Virus record (IMG/VR): IMGVR_UViG_3300009509_000051
Location: 1 to 39,885 of that record
Strand: one strand, 5' to 3'
Length of the DNA: 39,885 nucleotides
Source: a virus
In this document: positions 31,857-39,847 of the stretch, piece after piece
Numbering within the stretch: the stretch's first letter is position 1
Layout of the letters: each line of letters begins with the position of its first letter
The notes under the pieces: generated by a model
Database searches by the model: none
What the model saw: the letters and a program-made list of their open reading frames with translations, nothing else
What the model was told of the DNA's origin: nothing
Program-made: the position numbers and the translations under genes

Positions 31857-33144
31857 ACGGCAAGTACCGGATTTCGGCTATCTGGAAATCCATTTGCCGG
31901 AAGCCGCCGGCAAAAAATTGACGGAACTGGCGGCTGAAACGCCGGACGGAACACGACATAAACTTTGGAAGAATGGCCGCAAAGACTACATTAATCTAAC
32001 GTTTCGAGGTCAACGTCCTCAAAATACCGTCGAGATAGATTTTTTTCTTCTGAATACCGAAGGCCCGCCGCAGATCAAGCCCGTAAATCAAATCCCAGTG
32101 GCCAAGGCGACGCCTCCACCTGAAAAACCGAAAAAAAAACGGAAGATGCCGTTTTTCAGCGGACTTCAAGAAAAACAGGCCGAGCGAGCCGCCTTGAATC
32201 TAGCCGAGATAAAATCCATCCGCGAAACAGATTTATCCTGCCCGAATCTTTCAAACCAGAATGTGTTGACTTTCGATGCCGCGTATTGCTGGGCGCGAGC
32301 CTGGGGCATGATCCAGAAGGCGCAGCAGCTTCAATTTCAACTCGGAAAACCTCTCTATAAATGCTATGACCGGATTTGCGGACAAGGAGACGGAGCCATT
32401 ATCGCCGCCGCGATCGCCGCCGGAATCAGTTTCGACCGTTTAGGCGCATGGTGGAGCAATGAGTGGCGCAAGGTTCACAATCCTAATCTGCTGAAAGCTA
32501 GTCAACGCTGGCTGGTCTCTAAGGTCAAACCGTCTCAAAGTGGCTACGACGCGAAACAGGCCCGTAAAGCTCTGCGGATTCTGTTTCAGAAAAACGGCGC
32601 GGACATGCGCATGAAGGACGTGCAGACCGAATTGCAAATCATGGTGATTCAGGCCGATCTTAAAGTTACGTTTCATTACAGCCCGGAAAACCCGGATATA
32701 GAACTATGGACCGTGGTCGAAGACTCGGCAGTTACCAAAATGCACTATAATCAAAAGGAAACCATCAGCGGCGGAGCTATTTTTCTCGGAGCGATCGAAA
32801 AGAACGATGCCCTGGGGCTGGCGTTATCCTCCGGAAACACCAACCTTAGCATTTTATCAATCGGTACTCCGGTGAGAGTCAATCCGCAGACGGCTAAGAA
32901 ATTCTCCAAACTTGGCCATGCCGGAGATAAAATCAATCTTCAGAATGGCGGTTTCTTTTTGCATGAAAAGAGAACGGAACAACTAGTCGAAAAACTGAAC
33001 GGAGCAGGGTATCAAATCGTTTATCGACGGCTTGAATGCGCTCCGATGGACGGCATAGTCTGCAACGATACCAGCGATTTCGCCAAGAGCGTCGGCATTG
33101 AAAGCGGATCCGGGCAAATCATCAACACGGGAGCAGCATCATGA
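31828..33144 (+). CDS. Degenerate patatin-like protein (pseudoenzyme)
   Basis: A 438-residue protein. Residues 175-204 follow patatin-like phospholipases: 'plyk.yD.i.GxSxG' appears as LYKCYDRICGQGDGAIIAAA, so the nucleophile Ser is Gly187. The second catalytic motif DGG is SGG at 314-316 (ISGGAIFLGAIEKNDALGLA), followed by ILSIGTP (342-348), which matches 'vlSlGTG'. Both catalytic residues of the dyad are thus absent while the scaffold persists. The first 150 residues are a separate basic domain with a Pro/Lys linker. Binding rather than lipid cleavage is likely. Confidence 0.62.
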   Translation: MEKTLLKRLKRQVPDFGYLEIHLPEAAGKKLTELAAETPDGTRHKLWKNGRKDYINLTFRGQRPQNTVEIDFFLLNTEGPPQIKPVNQIPVAKATPPPEKPKKKRKMPFFSGLQEKQAERAALNLAEIKSIRETDLSCPNLSNQNVLTFDAAYCWARAWGMIQKAQQLQFQLGKPLYKCYDRICGQGDGAIIAAAIAAGISFDRLGAWWSNEWRKVHNPNLLKASQRWLVSKVKPSQSGYDAKQARKALRILFQKNGADMRMKDVQTELQIMVIQADLKVTFHYSPENPDIELWTVVEDSAVTKMHYNQKETISGGAIFLGAIEKNDALGLALSSGNTNLSILSIGTPVRVNPQTAKKFSKLGHAGDKINLQNGGFFLHEKRTEQLVEKLNGAGYQIVYRRLECAPMDGIVCNDTSDFAKSVGIESGSGQIINTGAAS

Positions 33145-33974
33145 GAGATTCAATATTAGCCGCGAATAATCCGCTTGAAGCGGAAGCCGCGACCACGACG
33201 ACTATTAGCGATGCTCAAGCGGTGGACGATACGCCGGGCGGAATCTCGGTTTTGTTCAACCTATTTATTCGTGTCCTTTGGATTTTGACCGTTAGCATAG
33301 GTTTGTGCGCTATAAGTTTTCCCTATTTTTTTCCGCAGTGGGCGGATGAAAATAAAGACGCGCTTAAGGACTTAAGCATTGCCGTCAATACTTCGCATTT
33401 CATTCAAACAGCCAAAAGCGTGGATTGGGATAAGGCTTTCAGCAAAATAAGCCTTGAGAATCTTCGTTACGTAGGGACTGGAATGCATCCATTATTGAGA
33501 AACAATCCAGGTCTGAAATCAGGAACGTTTTATAATGGAAAAGGTTTTATAATGAAAACCTATGTCCTTCAAGGAGAATTTTTAAAGTTCATCGGAGATC
33601 TGGAAAAAGACGCTATTTTAGAACTCGATCTATTGAAACCAGTTACAGATGTCGATCACGGCGATGCGCAAGCTTATTGTCAGGCACAAGGCGGACGTCT
33701 GCCGTACGCAGAGGAAATCGATTTGTCGCTATATTGGGCTAAACGTTTTTCCAAAGAGAAAGGCGGAATCATTACTTGGTTAAAACCTAATTTGGAGTTT
33801 CATATCACTCCGAAATTTGCGCTTTGGACGCTTGATCGACAGGGCGACGATTATATGACGCGGGATAATTTTCTGGCTTATACGCCTGGAGCTATCGAGC
33901 ATAAATTTAGAGACGACGGAGACGATAGCGAAAATCTGAGTTTCCTGTGTTTCCTGCCTGAATCTAAGAAATAA
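33141..33974 (+). CDS. Membrane-anchored FGE/SUMF1-fold protein
   Basis: A 277-residue protein overlapping the pseudo-patatin by 4 bp. One membrane segment at about 37-64 (FNLFIRVLWILTVSIGLCAI) places the C-terminal domain outside the cytoplasm. PVTDVDHGDAQAYCQAQGGR then LPYAEEIDL (167-195) fits 'PV..V...dA.aYc.w.GgRLPteaE' of formylglycine-generating enzyme relatives; the end has LSFLCFLP in place of the usual 'GFR'. The Cys residues needed by true FGE are not evident. A structural or ligand-binding use of the fold is more likely. Confidence 0.6.
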   Translation: MRDSILAANNPLEAEAATTTTISDAQAVDDTPGGISVLFNLFIRVLWILTVSIGLCAISFPYFFPQWADENKDALKDLSIAVNTSHFIQTAKSVDWDKAFSKISLENLRYVGTGMHPLLRNNPGLKSGTFYNGKGFIMKTYVLQGEFLKFIGDLEKDAILELDLLKPVTDVDHGDAQAYCQAQGGRLPYAEEIDLSLYWAKRFSKEKGGIITWLKPNLEFHITPKFALWTLDRQGDDYMTRDNFLAYTPGAIEHKFRDDGDDSENLSFLCFLPESKK

Positions 33975-33985
33975 TTTTCCTTTAA

Positions 33986-34567
33986 ATGAACATGAAAAAG
34001 CTGAAATTTTGGATCATAGAACGTTACAATGCTCTGAATAACGCTATTTATCGCGGCCAGCGATTTATCGGCGGAATTTACGATCGTTATTTCACTCTTC
34101 ATGCTTCATTGATAGCGGCATTGATAACCGGGGGGTTTCTGGGGTTGACTGGCGATGATTGTCTCGGAAAGATACCTTTTGATTCCCCGGTTTTCTGGAC
34201 TCTCATGCTGGCCGCGTTTTTCTTTTTTTTTCAAACTTTCGTTCTTATTCAATTAACGGTCGGAAGAATCATCAGATTATTGACAGTGGCTGTTTGCGGT
34301 CATTATCTTTTTTATCAAGGTTACGGATTGTGGAGTCAAGCGAATGTGGAATTGATTGGAACAAAAATCGCTTCTCAGACCTATTCTAAAATCATACTGG
34401 CCATGAACGATGCGACTTTGGTTGCCGCCATAAACGGCGTAGGCATCTGTAAACCTTTCGCTTTAGCGAATACTTTTTATGGACATGCATGGATCACCGT
34501 GCCGGCCATGCTGTTGGTGTTGATATGTCTTTTCGTCGGAAACGCCAAAAAAGAACTTGATAAGTAA
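33986..34567 (+). CDS. Multi-span membrane protein
   Basis: A 193-residue protein with about four membrane helices: SLIAALITGGFLGLTG, FWTLMLAAFFFFFQTFVLIQ, IIRLLTVAVCGHYLFYQGYG and ITVPAMLLVLICLFVGN. A basic N-terminus (NMKKLKFWIIERYNALN) suggests a cytoplasmic start. It lies in the same block as the FGE-fold protein and could form a membrane complex with it. Could be a holin-like or exclusion protein; the sequence does not decide. Confidence 0.55.
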   Translation: MNMKKLKFWIIERYNALNNAIYRGQRFIGGIYDRYFTLHASLIAALITGGFLGLTGDDCLGKIPFDSPVFWTLMLAAFFFFFQTFVLIQLTVGRIIRLLTVAVCGHYLFYQGYGLWSQANVELIGTKIASQTYSKIILAMNDATLVAAINGVGICKPFALANTFYGHAWITVPAMLLVLICLFVGNAKKELDK

Positions 34568-34577
34568 AACAATTAAT

Positions 34578-34636
34578 TCATTCCCGTGCCGGCGGGAATT
34601 ATCCGGCCATGTATAATCCTGCTTGCCGGGAATGAC
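34578..34636. repeat. REP-like palindrome pair, copy 10
   Basis: TCATTCCCGTGCCGGCGGGA ... CTTGCCGGGAATGAC, immediately before the start of the next gene. Confidence 0.7.
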
Positions 34637-34638
34637 TC

Positions 34639-35142
34639 ATGAAAACATTCATTGTTGCGATATTTTTTGTATTTTCAGCGATTTCAGCTTTGGGAGTCGT
34701 GAAACAACTTCCATATGACACTATTTTCTATCCAGGCGACAAGGTTTGCATCTATGATATCGATAAGGATGACCCTTTGGTAAACGGCGGGAATGATTCC
34801 TTGAAATATCTTTATCGTTCATCGACCGGACCTGGAAAAAGCTGGCAATTAAGACCGATAGCTAGAAAAACGATGTTTAAAGTTCTACATCCAGGATTGA
34901 CAATCAGCAAGCAGCCGGATAGAACCGGACAATATTGGTATTCAGGCGCGTTAGTAGTAGTCGACGGCGGTTACAGAATCAAAGCGGGAGAGAAGACCTA
35001 CACGATTCAATTAGGTCAAAATAATCTGGTGGGACAACTTGGCGTGCCATGGTTGCTCAACTGGCAGGTGATACACTTTGAAAAAGCTAGATTCAGTAAA
35101 AAACAAATGTTTTCCTGCGAACGTAAATACGAGAAATTTTAA
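34639..35142 (+). CDS. Secreted hypothetical protein
   Basis: Begins with a signal peptide (KTFIVAIFFVFSAISALGVV, cut probably after ISALG). The mature 145 residues are beta-rich with GPGKSWQLRPIARKTMFKVL and YRIKAGEKTYTIQLGQNNLV. The stop overlaps the next start (TAATG). Periplasmic or surface role; no family recognised. Confidence 0.55.
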   Translation: MKTFIVAIFFVFSAISALGVVKQLPYDTIFYPGDKVCIYDIDKDDPLVNGGNDSLKYLYRSSTGPGKSWQLRPIARKTMFKVLHPGLTISKQPDRTGQYWYSGALVVVDGGYRIKAGEKTYTIQLGQNNLVGQLGVPWLLNWQVIHFEKARFSKKQMFSCERKYEKF

Positions 35143-35615
35143 TGAATTTTACAGGCCATGCAATCGGAGCCGGAATCGGCGGAACCGCGCTTATCGAATT
35201 GCTATTATTTTTTAAAGATATGCCGCTGATTTCAGCTCTTGCAGGGGGCGGAGTGTTTTGGCTTGGAGGTCAATTTCCCGATCTGGATATAGGTTCGATT
35301 CCCGGACGCTGGTTCGGGCGTCTGGGCTTTCTGACGGCTGGAATCATGTTCGCTTTTGGAATCAGTCAAAAGCAATTATTATTCATGACCATCAGTTCGG
35401 CTATAGGATTGCTTGCGCTGTTCCTCCTGGGCATGAAACATAGAGGGCCGACACATAAATATTGGCTGCCCGTATTTTTGATTCTGGTGGCTATTTTGGG
35501 CGTTTTTCCCGATCAGACGACGCCGATCCTGATAGCGGCATTCGCCGCTGGGATAATTCTGCACCTGATTCTTGACTTGATTTTTCCCTGGAGCTTTAAA
35601 GGCTGGTTTTTATAA
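35142..35615 (+). CDS. YdjM-like (DUF457) membrane metal-hydrolase family protein
   Basis: A 157-residue membrane protein with the family motifs HAIGAGIG (residues 5-12), LGGQFPDLDIGSIPGRWFGR (about 44-63) and HRGPTHKYW (about 102-110), where His and Asp residues probably bind a metal. Several hydrophobic helices surround them. YdjM of E. coli is an SOS-controlled membrane protein; phage copies are occasional. The function here is unknown. Confidence 0.72.
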   Translation: MNFTGHAIGAGIGGTALIELLLFFKDMPLISALAGGGVFWLGGQFPDLDIGSIPGRWFGRLGFLTAGIMFAFGISQKQLLFMTISSAIGLLALFLLGMKHRGPTHKYWLPVFLILVAILGVFPDQTTPILIAAFAAGIILHLILDLIFPWSFKGWFL

Positions 35616-35618
35616 CCT

Positions 35619-35686
35619 GTCATTCCGGGCTTGACCCGGAATCCATCGTGGTGGCTAGGTGGATTCCGGATCAAGTCCGGAATGAC
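35619..35686. repeat. REP-like palindrome pair, copy 11 (best preserved)
   Basis: GTCATTCCGGGCTTGACCCG then GAATCC ... GGATTCCGGATCAAGTCCGG then AATGAC; each arm folds alone and both arms pair over about 25 bp. Confidence 0.8.
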
Positions 35687-35718
35687 AAGTAGTAGGATGA
35701 CAAAGAAAAGAGGTGAAA

Positions 35719-36087
35719 ATGATTGGAGATATAGCACAAGCTTTAGCGACCTATTACGGATATAAAACGCTTGGGGGGCTGTTGTCCGCCAACTCAGGCT
35801 TGATCGTAGTTTTGGCGGCGTTGATATGCGTAACGCTAGTGTTTCTGAAGATATTAAGTCGTCAATATCCAGGCGGCAACCCGCCGCCGTTCCGACAACG
35901 TTTGATCAAAACCACCGTGATTTTCTTCATCTGCGCTTTTATATTCATCTGCGGATTCACGGTGTTTTATGAGAGAAAAAAGACGGTCGAAAAAGCGTCT
36001 CTTATCATTCCCGCGCAGGCAGGAGTTCATTTATGGGTTAACCTCGAAAAAAGCTTTGGCGAAACCTGGCGGCGTAGTGCTTCTTAA
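35719..36087 (+). CDS. Small two-span membrane protein with repeat-derived tail
   Basis: A 122-residue protein with a good ribosome site (AAGAGGTG) before the ATG at 35719. Two membrane segments: SGLIVVLAALICVTLVFLKI and TTVIFFICAFIFICGFTVFY. The last 30 residues (from SLIIPAQAGVHLWV) are translated from a REP-like copy at 36005-36030 and then from the antisense of the methyltransferase end. Its original stop may have been replaced. Perhaps a holin-like protein. Confidence 0.5.
   Translation: MIGDIAQALATYYGYKTLGGLLSANSGLIVVLAALICVTLVFLKILSRQYPGGNPPPFRQRLIKTTVIFFICAFIFICGFTVFYERKKTVEKASLIIPAQAGVHLWVNLEKSFGETWRRSAS
36005..36030. repeat. REP-like palindrome, copy 12 (inside coding end)
   Basis: TCATTCCCGCGCAGGCAGGA then GTTCAT, read in frame as SLIIPAQAGVHL by the upstream gene. 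It lies at the junction of the rightward and leftward transcripts. Confidence 0.6.
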
Positions 36088-36726
36088 CATTTGCCTATCT
36101 TTACCAAGTTTATACTCGCGTTCTTTCCAATATCGATCAATTGAATGATGTCCACGCTTTGTCTCAGGTAATTCTATCCTATCAGGCTTTGGAATATTGA
36201 ACTTACCCCAAAGGCATGTTTTTTTCGTGTATGGATCTCCATAATCGCAAGGATCGAATATCCATTGCGGATCACCTATATAATGCTTCAATCGTCCAAC
36301 TGGATTTTCAAAAACCCACCATTCCGGATCACAGAATAAAACAAGCCTGGCGCAAGCATCGAAAACGCTTAAGCCTTCTAATAAAGTCGATTCTCCTTTT
36401 TTTCTCCACGATGCCGCGCCGCTGCTGGCAAAATGCGTACAAGGCGGAGCGGCCAATATTCCGTGAACTTTCCCTTGATGTTTTAAAAGTCTGACATCTT
36501 GACCATGCTGAATATCGATACGGTGTACTTTATAACCGGCGTCCGCATAAGGTTGAGACCAATTGCTGCTATAATCGCATAAAGATAAAATTATATCGTT
36601 TTTAGTCGTTAATTTCGAGTTACGAATAAAACGATGATAATAGACGCGGCAAGTAGTCGAGCAAAAAAGTTGATCCGAGCGTTTCACTTTGAATTTTTTT
36701 TGGCATCTAAGGCATCTTTTTTTCAT
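36031..36726 (-). CDS. C5 cytosine DNA methyltransferase with N-terminal zinc ribbon
   Basis: A 231-residue phage-type enzyme. The catalytic PPC is at 94-96 (LAAPPCTHFASSGAASW) and the ENP motif at 130-132 (FENPVGRL). RSTTPPGFAKAF near the end matches motif X of Dcm-like enzymes. The first 26 residues carry C5-C8 and C22-C26, a small zinc finger. It probably marks phage or plasmid DNA against host restriction; the target sequence is unknown. The gene overlaps the preceding one by 20 bp and converges on the late genes. Confidence 0.78.
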   Translation of the reverse strand: MKKRCLRCQKKFKVKRSDQLFCSTTCRVYYHRFIRNSKLTTKNDIILSLCDYSSNWSQPYADAGYKVHRIDIQHGQDVRLLKHQGKVHGILAAPPCTHFASSGAASWRKKGESTLLEGLSVFDACARLVLFCDPEWWVFENPVGRLKHYIGDPQWIFDPCDYGDPYTKKTCLWGKFNIPKPDRIELPETKRGHHSIDRYWKEREYKLGKDRQMLRSTTPPGFAKAFFEVNP

Positions 36727-36916
36727 AATATCTTTTTACATCCTCCAAAGTCGCCGGATATCGTTTCGATTGCCACGCACCGCAGCTTTCGCAAGCCACT
36801 ACCGAGCGCGATTTGATATTATCTCCTTCCGCGCATTGACATACCCAGTAATTCGGGTGCGCTCTAACCAATCCTATTCTACATACTTCCTCATTCATCA
36901 TTTTCTTTTTCATCAC
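36707..36916 (-). CDS. Small zinc-finger protein
   Basis: A 69-residue protein (or 63 from the ATG at 36898) with CQC and CESCG pairs. It lies between the coiled-coil zinc protein and the methyltransferase and overlaps both. Possibly a regulator or nucleic-acid clamp; no family recognised. Confidence 0.5.
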   Translation of the reverse strand: MMKKKMMNEEVCRIGLVRAHPNYWVCQCAEGDNIKSRSVVACESCGAWQSKRYPATLEDVKRYYEKKMP

Positions 36917-37490
36917 TTTCTCCTAAAAAAAATTTAGAATCAAAAAGCAAAGCAAGATGTATATTGTCTTCTAAAAGTTTATCTAAACGATCGATTTCCG
37001 CCTGAAGCTTCGCTCTTTCAGGCGGTGGAGGCTCTATGAATTCCGTTCTTGTCAATTCGCGATTAAGTCGATTCATCAGCACTTTAGTCTCTTCGAATTG
37101 GTCAAAGGTTAAGCAACGTTTTTTCTTGTTTTCAGATATCGTCATGGAATTCTTTTCCAATGACGAAGCCGCCTTTTTTCTACAAATTCCGCAAATTTCG
37201 ATCGGGAAAAAAGAGATCGCTCCGCAATGCCGACAAATATTTTCCATCGGCATGAACGGCGGAGGTTCCGCTGAAATTTCCGATTTCGTCATAAGTGCTC
37301 CAGGGAAAGTGCTCGAGCGAACTTTTTTTAGAAAATCATAATTTTCCATTTTTGATTCTCCGGACTCTCCATATACATGCGTAAATTTATCCGGTTGATT
37401 CGGGTTCCAAATCGTATATAGCAAAGCAGGGTTTTCAATATCGCCAAGAAATTTTTTTTCATGGACCAAGGGGTTCTTAAATATAGTCAT
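36891..37490 (-). CDS. Zinc-ribbon and coiled-coil hypothetical protein
   Basis: A 199-residue protein with CRHCGAISFFPIEICGICRK in the middle, a clear zinc ribbon (CxxC-12-CxxC), and a C-terminal coiled coil (FEETKVLMNRLNRELTRTEF, then ERAKLQAEIDRLDKLLE). Part of the leftward early operon, overlapping the gene before it by 14 bp. No family recognised; binding to DNA or RNA is possible. Confidence 0.5.
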   Translation of the reverse strand: MTIFKNPLVHEKKFLGDIENPALLYTIWNPNQPDKFTHVYGESGESKMENYDFLKKVRSSTFPGALMTKSEISAEPPPFMPMENICRHCGAISFFPIEICGICRKKAASSLEKNSMTISENKKKRCLTFDQFEETKVLMNRLNRELTRTEFIEPPPPERAKLQAEIDRLDKLLEDNIHLALLFDSKFFLGESDEKENDE

Positions 37491-37683
37491 GATGCTTCAA
37501 TAGACTCCTAATATATGTCGACAGCTTTCCAATACCGCTATCGATCGCTTGTTGTTCTATTTTAAGCTTTTCGGAAGGACGCAGCTTCAATATTATCTGC
37601 GCCGTCATTTTTTCCGGAGTTATCGATTGTTCAGTCTTTAAAATATTTTTATTTTCTGGTTTTTTGAATTGTTTTAAGTCCAT
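37477..37683 (-). CDS. RHH-like (CopG/Arc) small DNA-binding protein
   Basis: A 68-residue protein. The stretch TAQIILKLRPSEKLKIEQQA, then GKLSTYIRSLL, has the beta-helix-helix pattern of ribbon-helix-helix repressors ('i.lrl..se...l...A...g...s.yiR..l'). Such proteins often control plasmid copy number or partner a ParA. With ParA in the same operon and no ParB seen, it is the best candidate centromere-binding partner, but this is speculative. Confidence 0.6.
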   Translation of the reverse strand: MDLKQFKKPENKNILKTEQSITPEKMTAQIILKLRPSEKLKIEQQAIDSGIGKLSTYIRSLLKHHDYI

Positions 37684-37696
37684 ATTTTTTTATTGA

Positions 37697-37858
37697 TTAA
37701 CCGCAACCTTTTTCCGTTTCGCCGCAAACCGTGCAAGCTCTACAAGAGCCGGACCAGATAAACATAATGTTGCCGCAAGCATGACAGACATAATGCGAAC
37801 GAGGTTTGTTTTTCAAGGATTGGTTTTTAGGTTTTTCCTGTTTCCGTTTTTTTTTCAT
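37697..37858 (-). CDS. Small zinc-ribbon protein after DnaB
   Basis: A 53-residue protein. A Lys-rich start leads to CHACGNIMFIWSGSCRACTV followed by CGETEKGCG, with four Cys pairs typical of zinc ribbons. The ATG at 37858 lies one base past the DnaB stop (TAGCATG), so the two are coupled. A longer reading from further upstream would overlap DnaB and is not preferred. Resembles C-terminal zinc ribbons of ribonucleotide reductases; function unknown. Confidence 0.55.
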   Translation of the reverse strand: MKKKRKQEKPKNQSLKNKPRSHYVCHACGNIMFIWSGSCRACTVCGETEKGCG

Positions 37859-37859
37859 G

Positions 37860-39206
37860 CTAAAAATCAGGCGAGGATTGTCGAGAAAGATTGGCGAACT
37901 TGGTATATTTTCCCAAAAACGCCAACTGAATCCGACCAGTCGGGCCATTGCGATGCTTCGCGATGATGATTTCGGCGATTCCCTTATCGGAGGAATCCTC
38001 ATGATACATTTCATCGCGATAAATGAAGAGTATCAAATCAGCATCTTGTTCTATCGATCCTGATTCCCTCAGATCGGAAAGTTGAGGCCGTTTATCCGTT
38101 CTGGATTCCACAGCCCGATTTAATTGAGATAAAGCTATAACCGGGATATGCAGTTCCTTGGCTATGCCTTTCAAGGAGCGGGATATTTCAGCTATTTCCT
38201 GCTCGCGAAAAGTATTGATTTTGCCGCCTTGCATGAGTTGCAGATAATCGATTATCACTAATGACAATTGTCCTCCTAGCTCTTTATAGAGCTGCTTTAT
38301 CGATCCCGTCAGTTCATAAGGCGTAATATTGCTTATATCGCTAAGATAAATTTCCATCCGGGAAATTTTATCGGACGCATCCGCGAGTTTATCCCAATCG
38401 TTGGCGTCCATACGTCCGTTTTTAAGCTTTTTACTATCGACCATAGCCTCGCTTGCCAGTAGACGCATGGCTAATTGCTCCTTCGACATTTCCAGGCTGG
38501 AGATCATGACTTTACCTTTAATTTCCGGTCGTCCTGCCACATATGAAGCGATATTCATAGCCAATGCCGTTTTTCCCATCGATGGACGTCCAGCAATAAT
38601 GATTAAGTCTGCCGGCTGCAAGCCGGCAGTCAATCTATCGAAATCCAAAAATCCAGTCGGCAAGCCGGTTATTTCCCCGGAATATTCAGATTTATAAGCC
38701 AATTCCTTATAAGCGTTCTCCATAATGCTATCAATGCGTGTATAACATCTATCGCTCGTGCGATTCGCGATTTCCGCAAGTTTACTTTCAGCTTCCGAAA
38801 GTAAATCCTTAATATTAATCACCGGATTAAGCGCCTGCTGACTCAAATTTCGCGAAATGCTAATCATATCCCGAATCAACTTATGCTCGCGGATAATTTT
38901 CGCATAATATACGATATTGGCCGAACCAGGAGCGGTTTCTGTAAGTTCCGCCAAATAAGTATAACCTCCTGATTTTTCGAGTTGATCATTAAGTTTTAAT
39001 TGATTGCCGAGCAATATTTCATCGATAGGCTTTCCTTGCTCGGATAATTCCAGAATAGCTTTATAAATATTCTGATGAGAAATAGCGAAAAAGGAGTCAG
39101 GTTCTAAAATAGAAGTAATTTGATAGAGTAAATCGTTATTGTAGATCAGTAGTCCCAAAATCGCTTTTTCAGCTTCTTGATCTTGAGGAATTGCCGCAGT
39201 ATTCAT
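37860..39206 (-). CDS. dnaB: Replicative DNA helicase DnaB
   Basis: A full-length 448-residue helicase. The N-terminal domain (QDQEAEKAILGLLIYNNDLL) leads to the RecA-like domain with Walker A GRPSMGKT (206-213), Walker B (LVIIDYLQLM) and the RESGSIEQDADLILFIYRDE stretch near the end. As a phage-plasmid helicase it should be loaded by the Rep initiator and replace the host enzyme. It lies 11 bp after the ParA gene. Confidence 0.93.
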   Translation of the reverse strand: MNTAAIPQDQEAEKAILGLLIYNNDLLYQITSILEPDSFFAISHQNIYKAILELSEQGKPIDEILLGNQLKLNDQLEKSGGYTYLAELTETAPGSANIVYYAKIIREHKLIRDMISISRNLSQQALNPVINIKDLLSEAESKLAEIANRTSDRCYTRIDSIMENAYKELAYKSEYSGEITGLPTGFLDFDRLTAGLQPADLIIIAGRPSMGKTALAMNIASYVAGRPEIKGKVMISSLEMSKEQLAMRLLASEAMVDSKKLKNGRMDANDWDKLADASDKISRMEIYLSDISNITPYELTGSIKQLYKELGGQLSLVIIDYLQLMQGGKINTFREQEIAEISRSLKGIAKELHIPVIALSQLNRAVESRTDKRPQLSDLRESGSIEQDADLILFIYRDEMYHEDSSDKGIAEIIIAKHRNGPTGRIQLAFLGKYTKFANLSRQSSPDF

Positions 39207-39217
39207 AATTCAATTTA

Positions 39218-39847
39218 TTAGCTTTTAAGAAAAATGTAATCGATGATAGCTTTAAACATTTCAACCACCAATTGGAAATGTCGTTGGTGTATTCTATAAT
39301 CCAATACCATTTGCATGATAGAAGTCTTACGCGCAATCATATGACTGAAAGCCGTTGATTTCTTCATTTCGAAAATCGCCAATTTCGGGTAAAAATGCCG
39401 AAAAACTTTCGACACGGCTTGAAATTGTTCCTTTGAAGTCTGGTTGACGATAAGAATAATATCCTCGATATTTTTATATTTCAAAAGCTCCTCGACAAAA
39501 TTCAAATTCGTCTGGATATTCTCCTTATACGGAAGAATTGGCATTAAAACGAATCGAGACATTGTCAAGGCCGTTTCCACTCTGGAGTCTGGATAACCTC
39601 CGAAATCGAAGATCAAGGGCCATTCCGCAGGCATATCCGGGATATTCTGATTTTTATCCAGAATCATATAACGATCTGAAGGCAAAATTTGGTCAACGAT
39701 ACTCAGACGATCATTGGTCACTATTCCATAGTCGCAAGTCAATGCCAAATTAATCGCTATCGCGGTTTTACCCACGCCGCCTTTAGGATTGAACACCATC
39801 AGTCGATTGATGTTTTTTAAATTCGTCGATATTCCTTTTTTTTCCAT
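39218..39847 (-). CDS. parA: ParA-type partition ATPase
   Basis: A 209-residue ATPase with the deviant Walker A KGGVGKTAIAINLA (residues 18-31), the marker of ParA/MinD proteins, and IFDFGGYPDSRVE as the switch/Walker B region. It is short, without an N-terminal HTH, like ParA of small type Ib systems. It would distribute the plasmid form between daughter cells. No ParB is recognised; the RHH-like gene in the operon may replace it. Being first in the operon it probably starts just inside the window edge. Confidence 0.85.
   Translation of the reverse strand: MEKKGISTNLKNINRLMVFNPKGGVGKTAIAINLALTCDYGIVTNDRLSIVDQILPSDRYMILDKNQNIPDMPAEWPLIFDFGGYPDSRVETALTMSRFVLMPILPYKENIQTNLNFVEELLKYKNIEDIILIVNQTSKEQFQAVSKVFRHFYPKLAIFEMKKSTAFSHMIARKTSIMQMVLDYRIHQRHFQLVVEMFKAIIDYIFLKS

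Noticed and set aside
33600-33974. FGE-fold protein as target of a diversity-generating retroelement
   Set aside because: No reverse transcriptase or template-like repeat pair is seen in the window.
4819-36030. REP hairpins as CRISPR repeats or crRNA stem-loops for the Csf complex
   Set aside because: They are single or paired, thousands of bases apart, without unique spacers, and of a type common in proteobacterial genomes.
36707-36916. Zinc-finger protein as Mu Com, translation activator of Mom
   Set aside because: Cys spacing differs from Com and no Mom gene is present.
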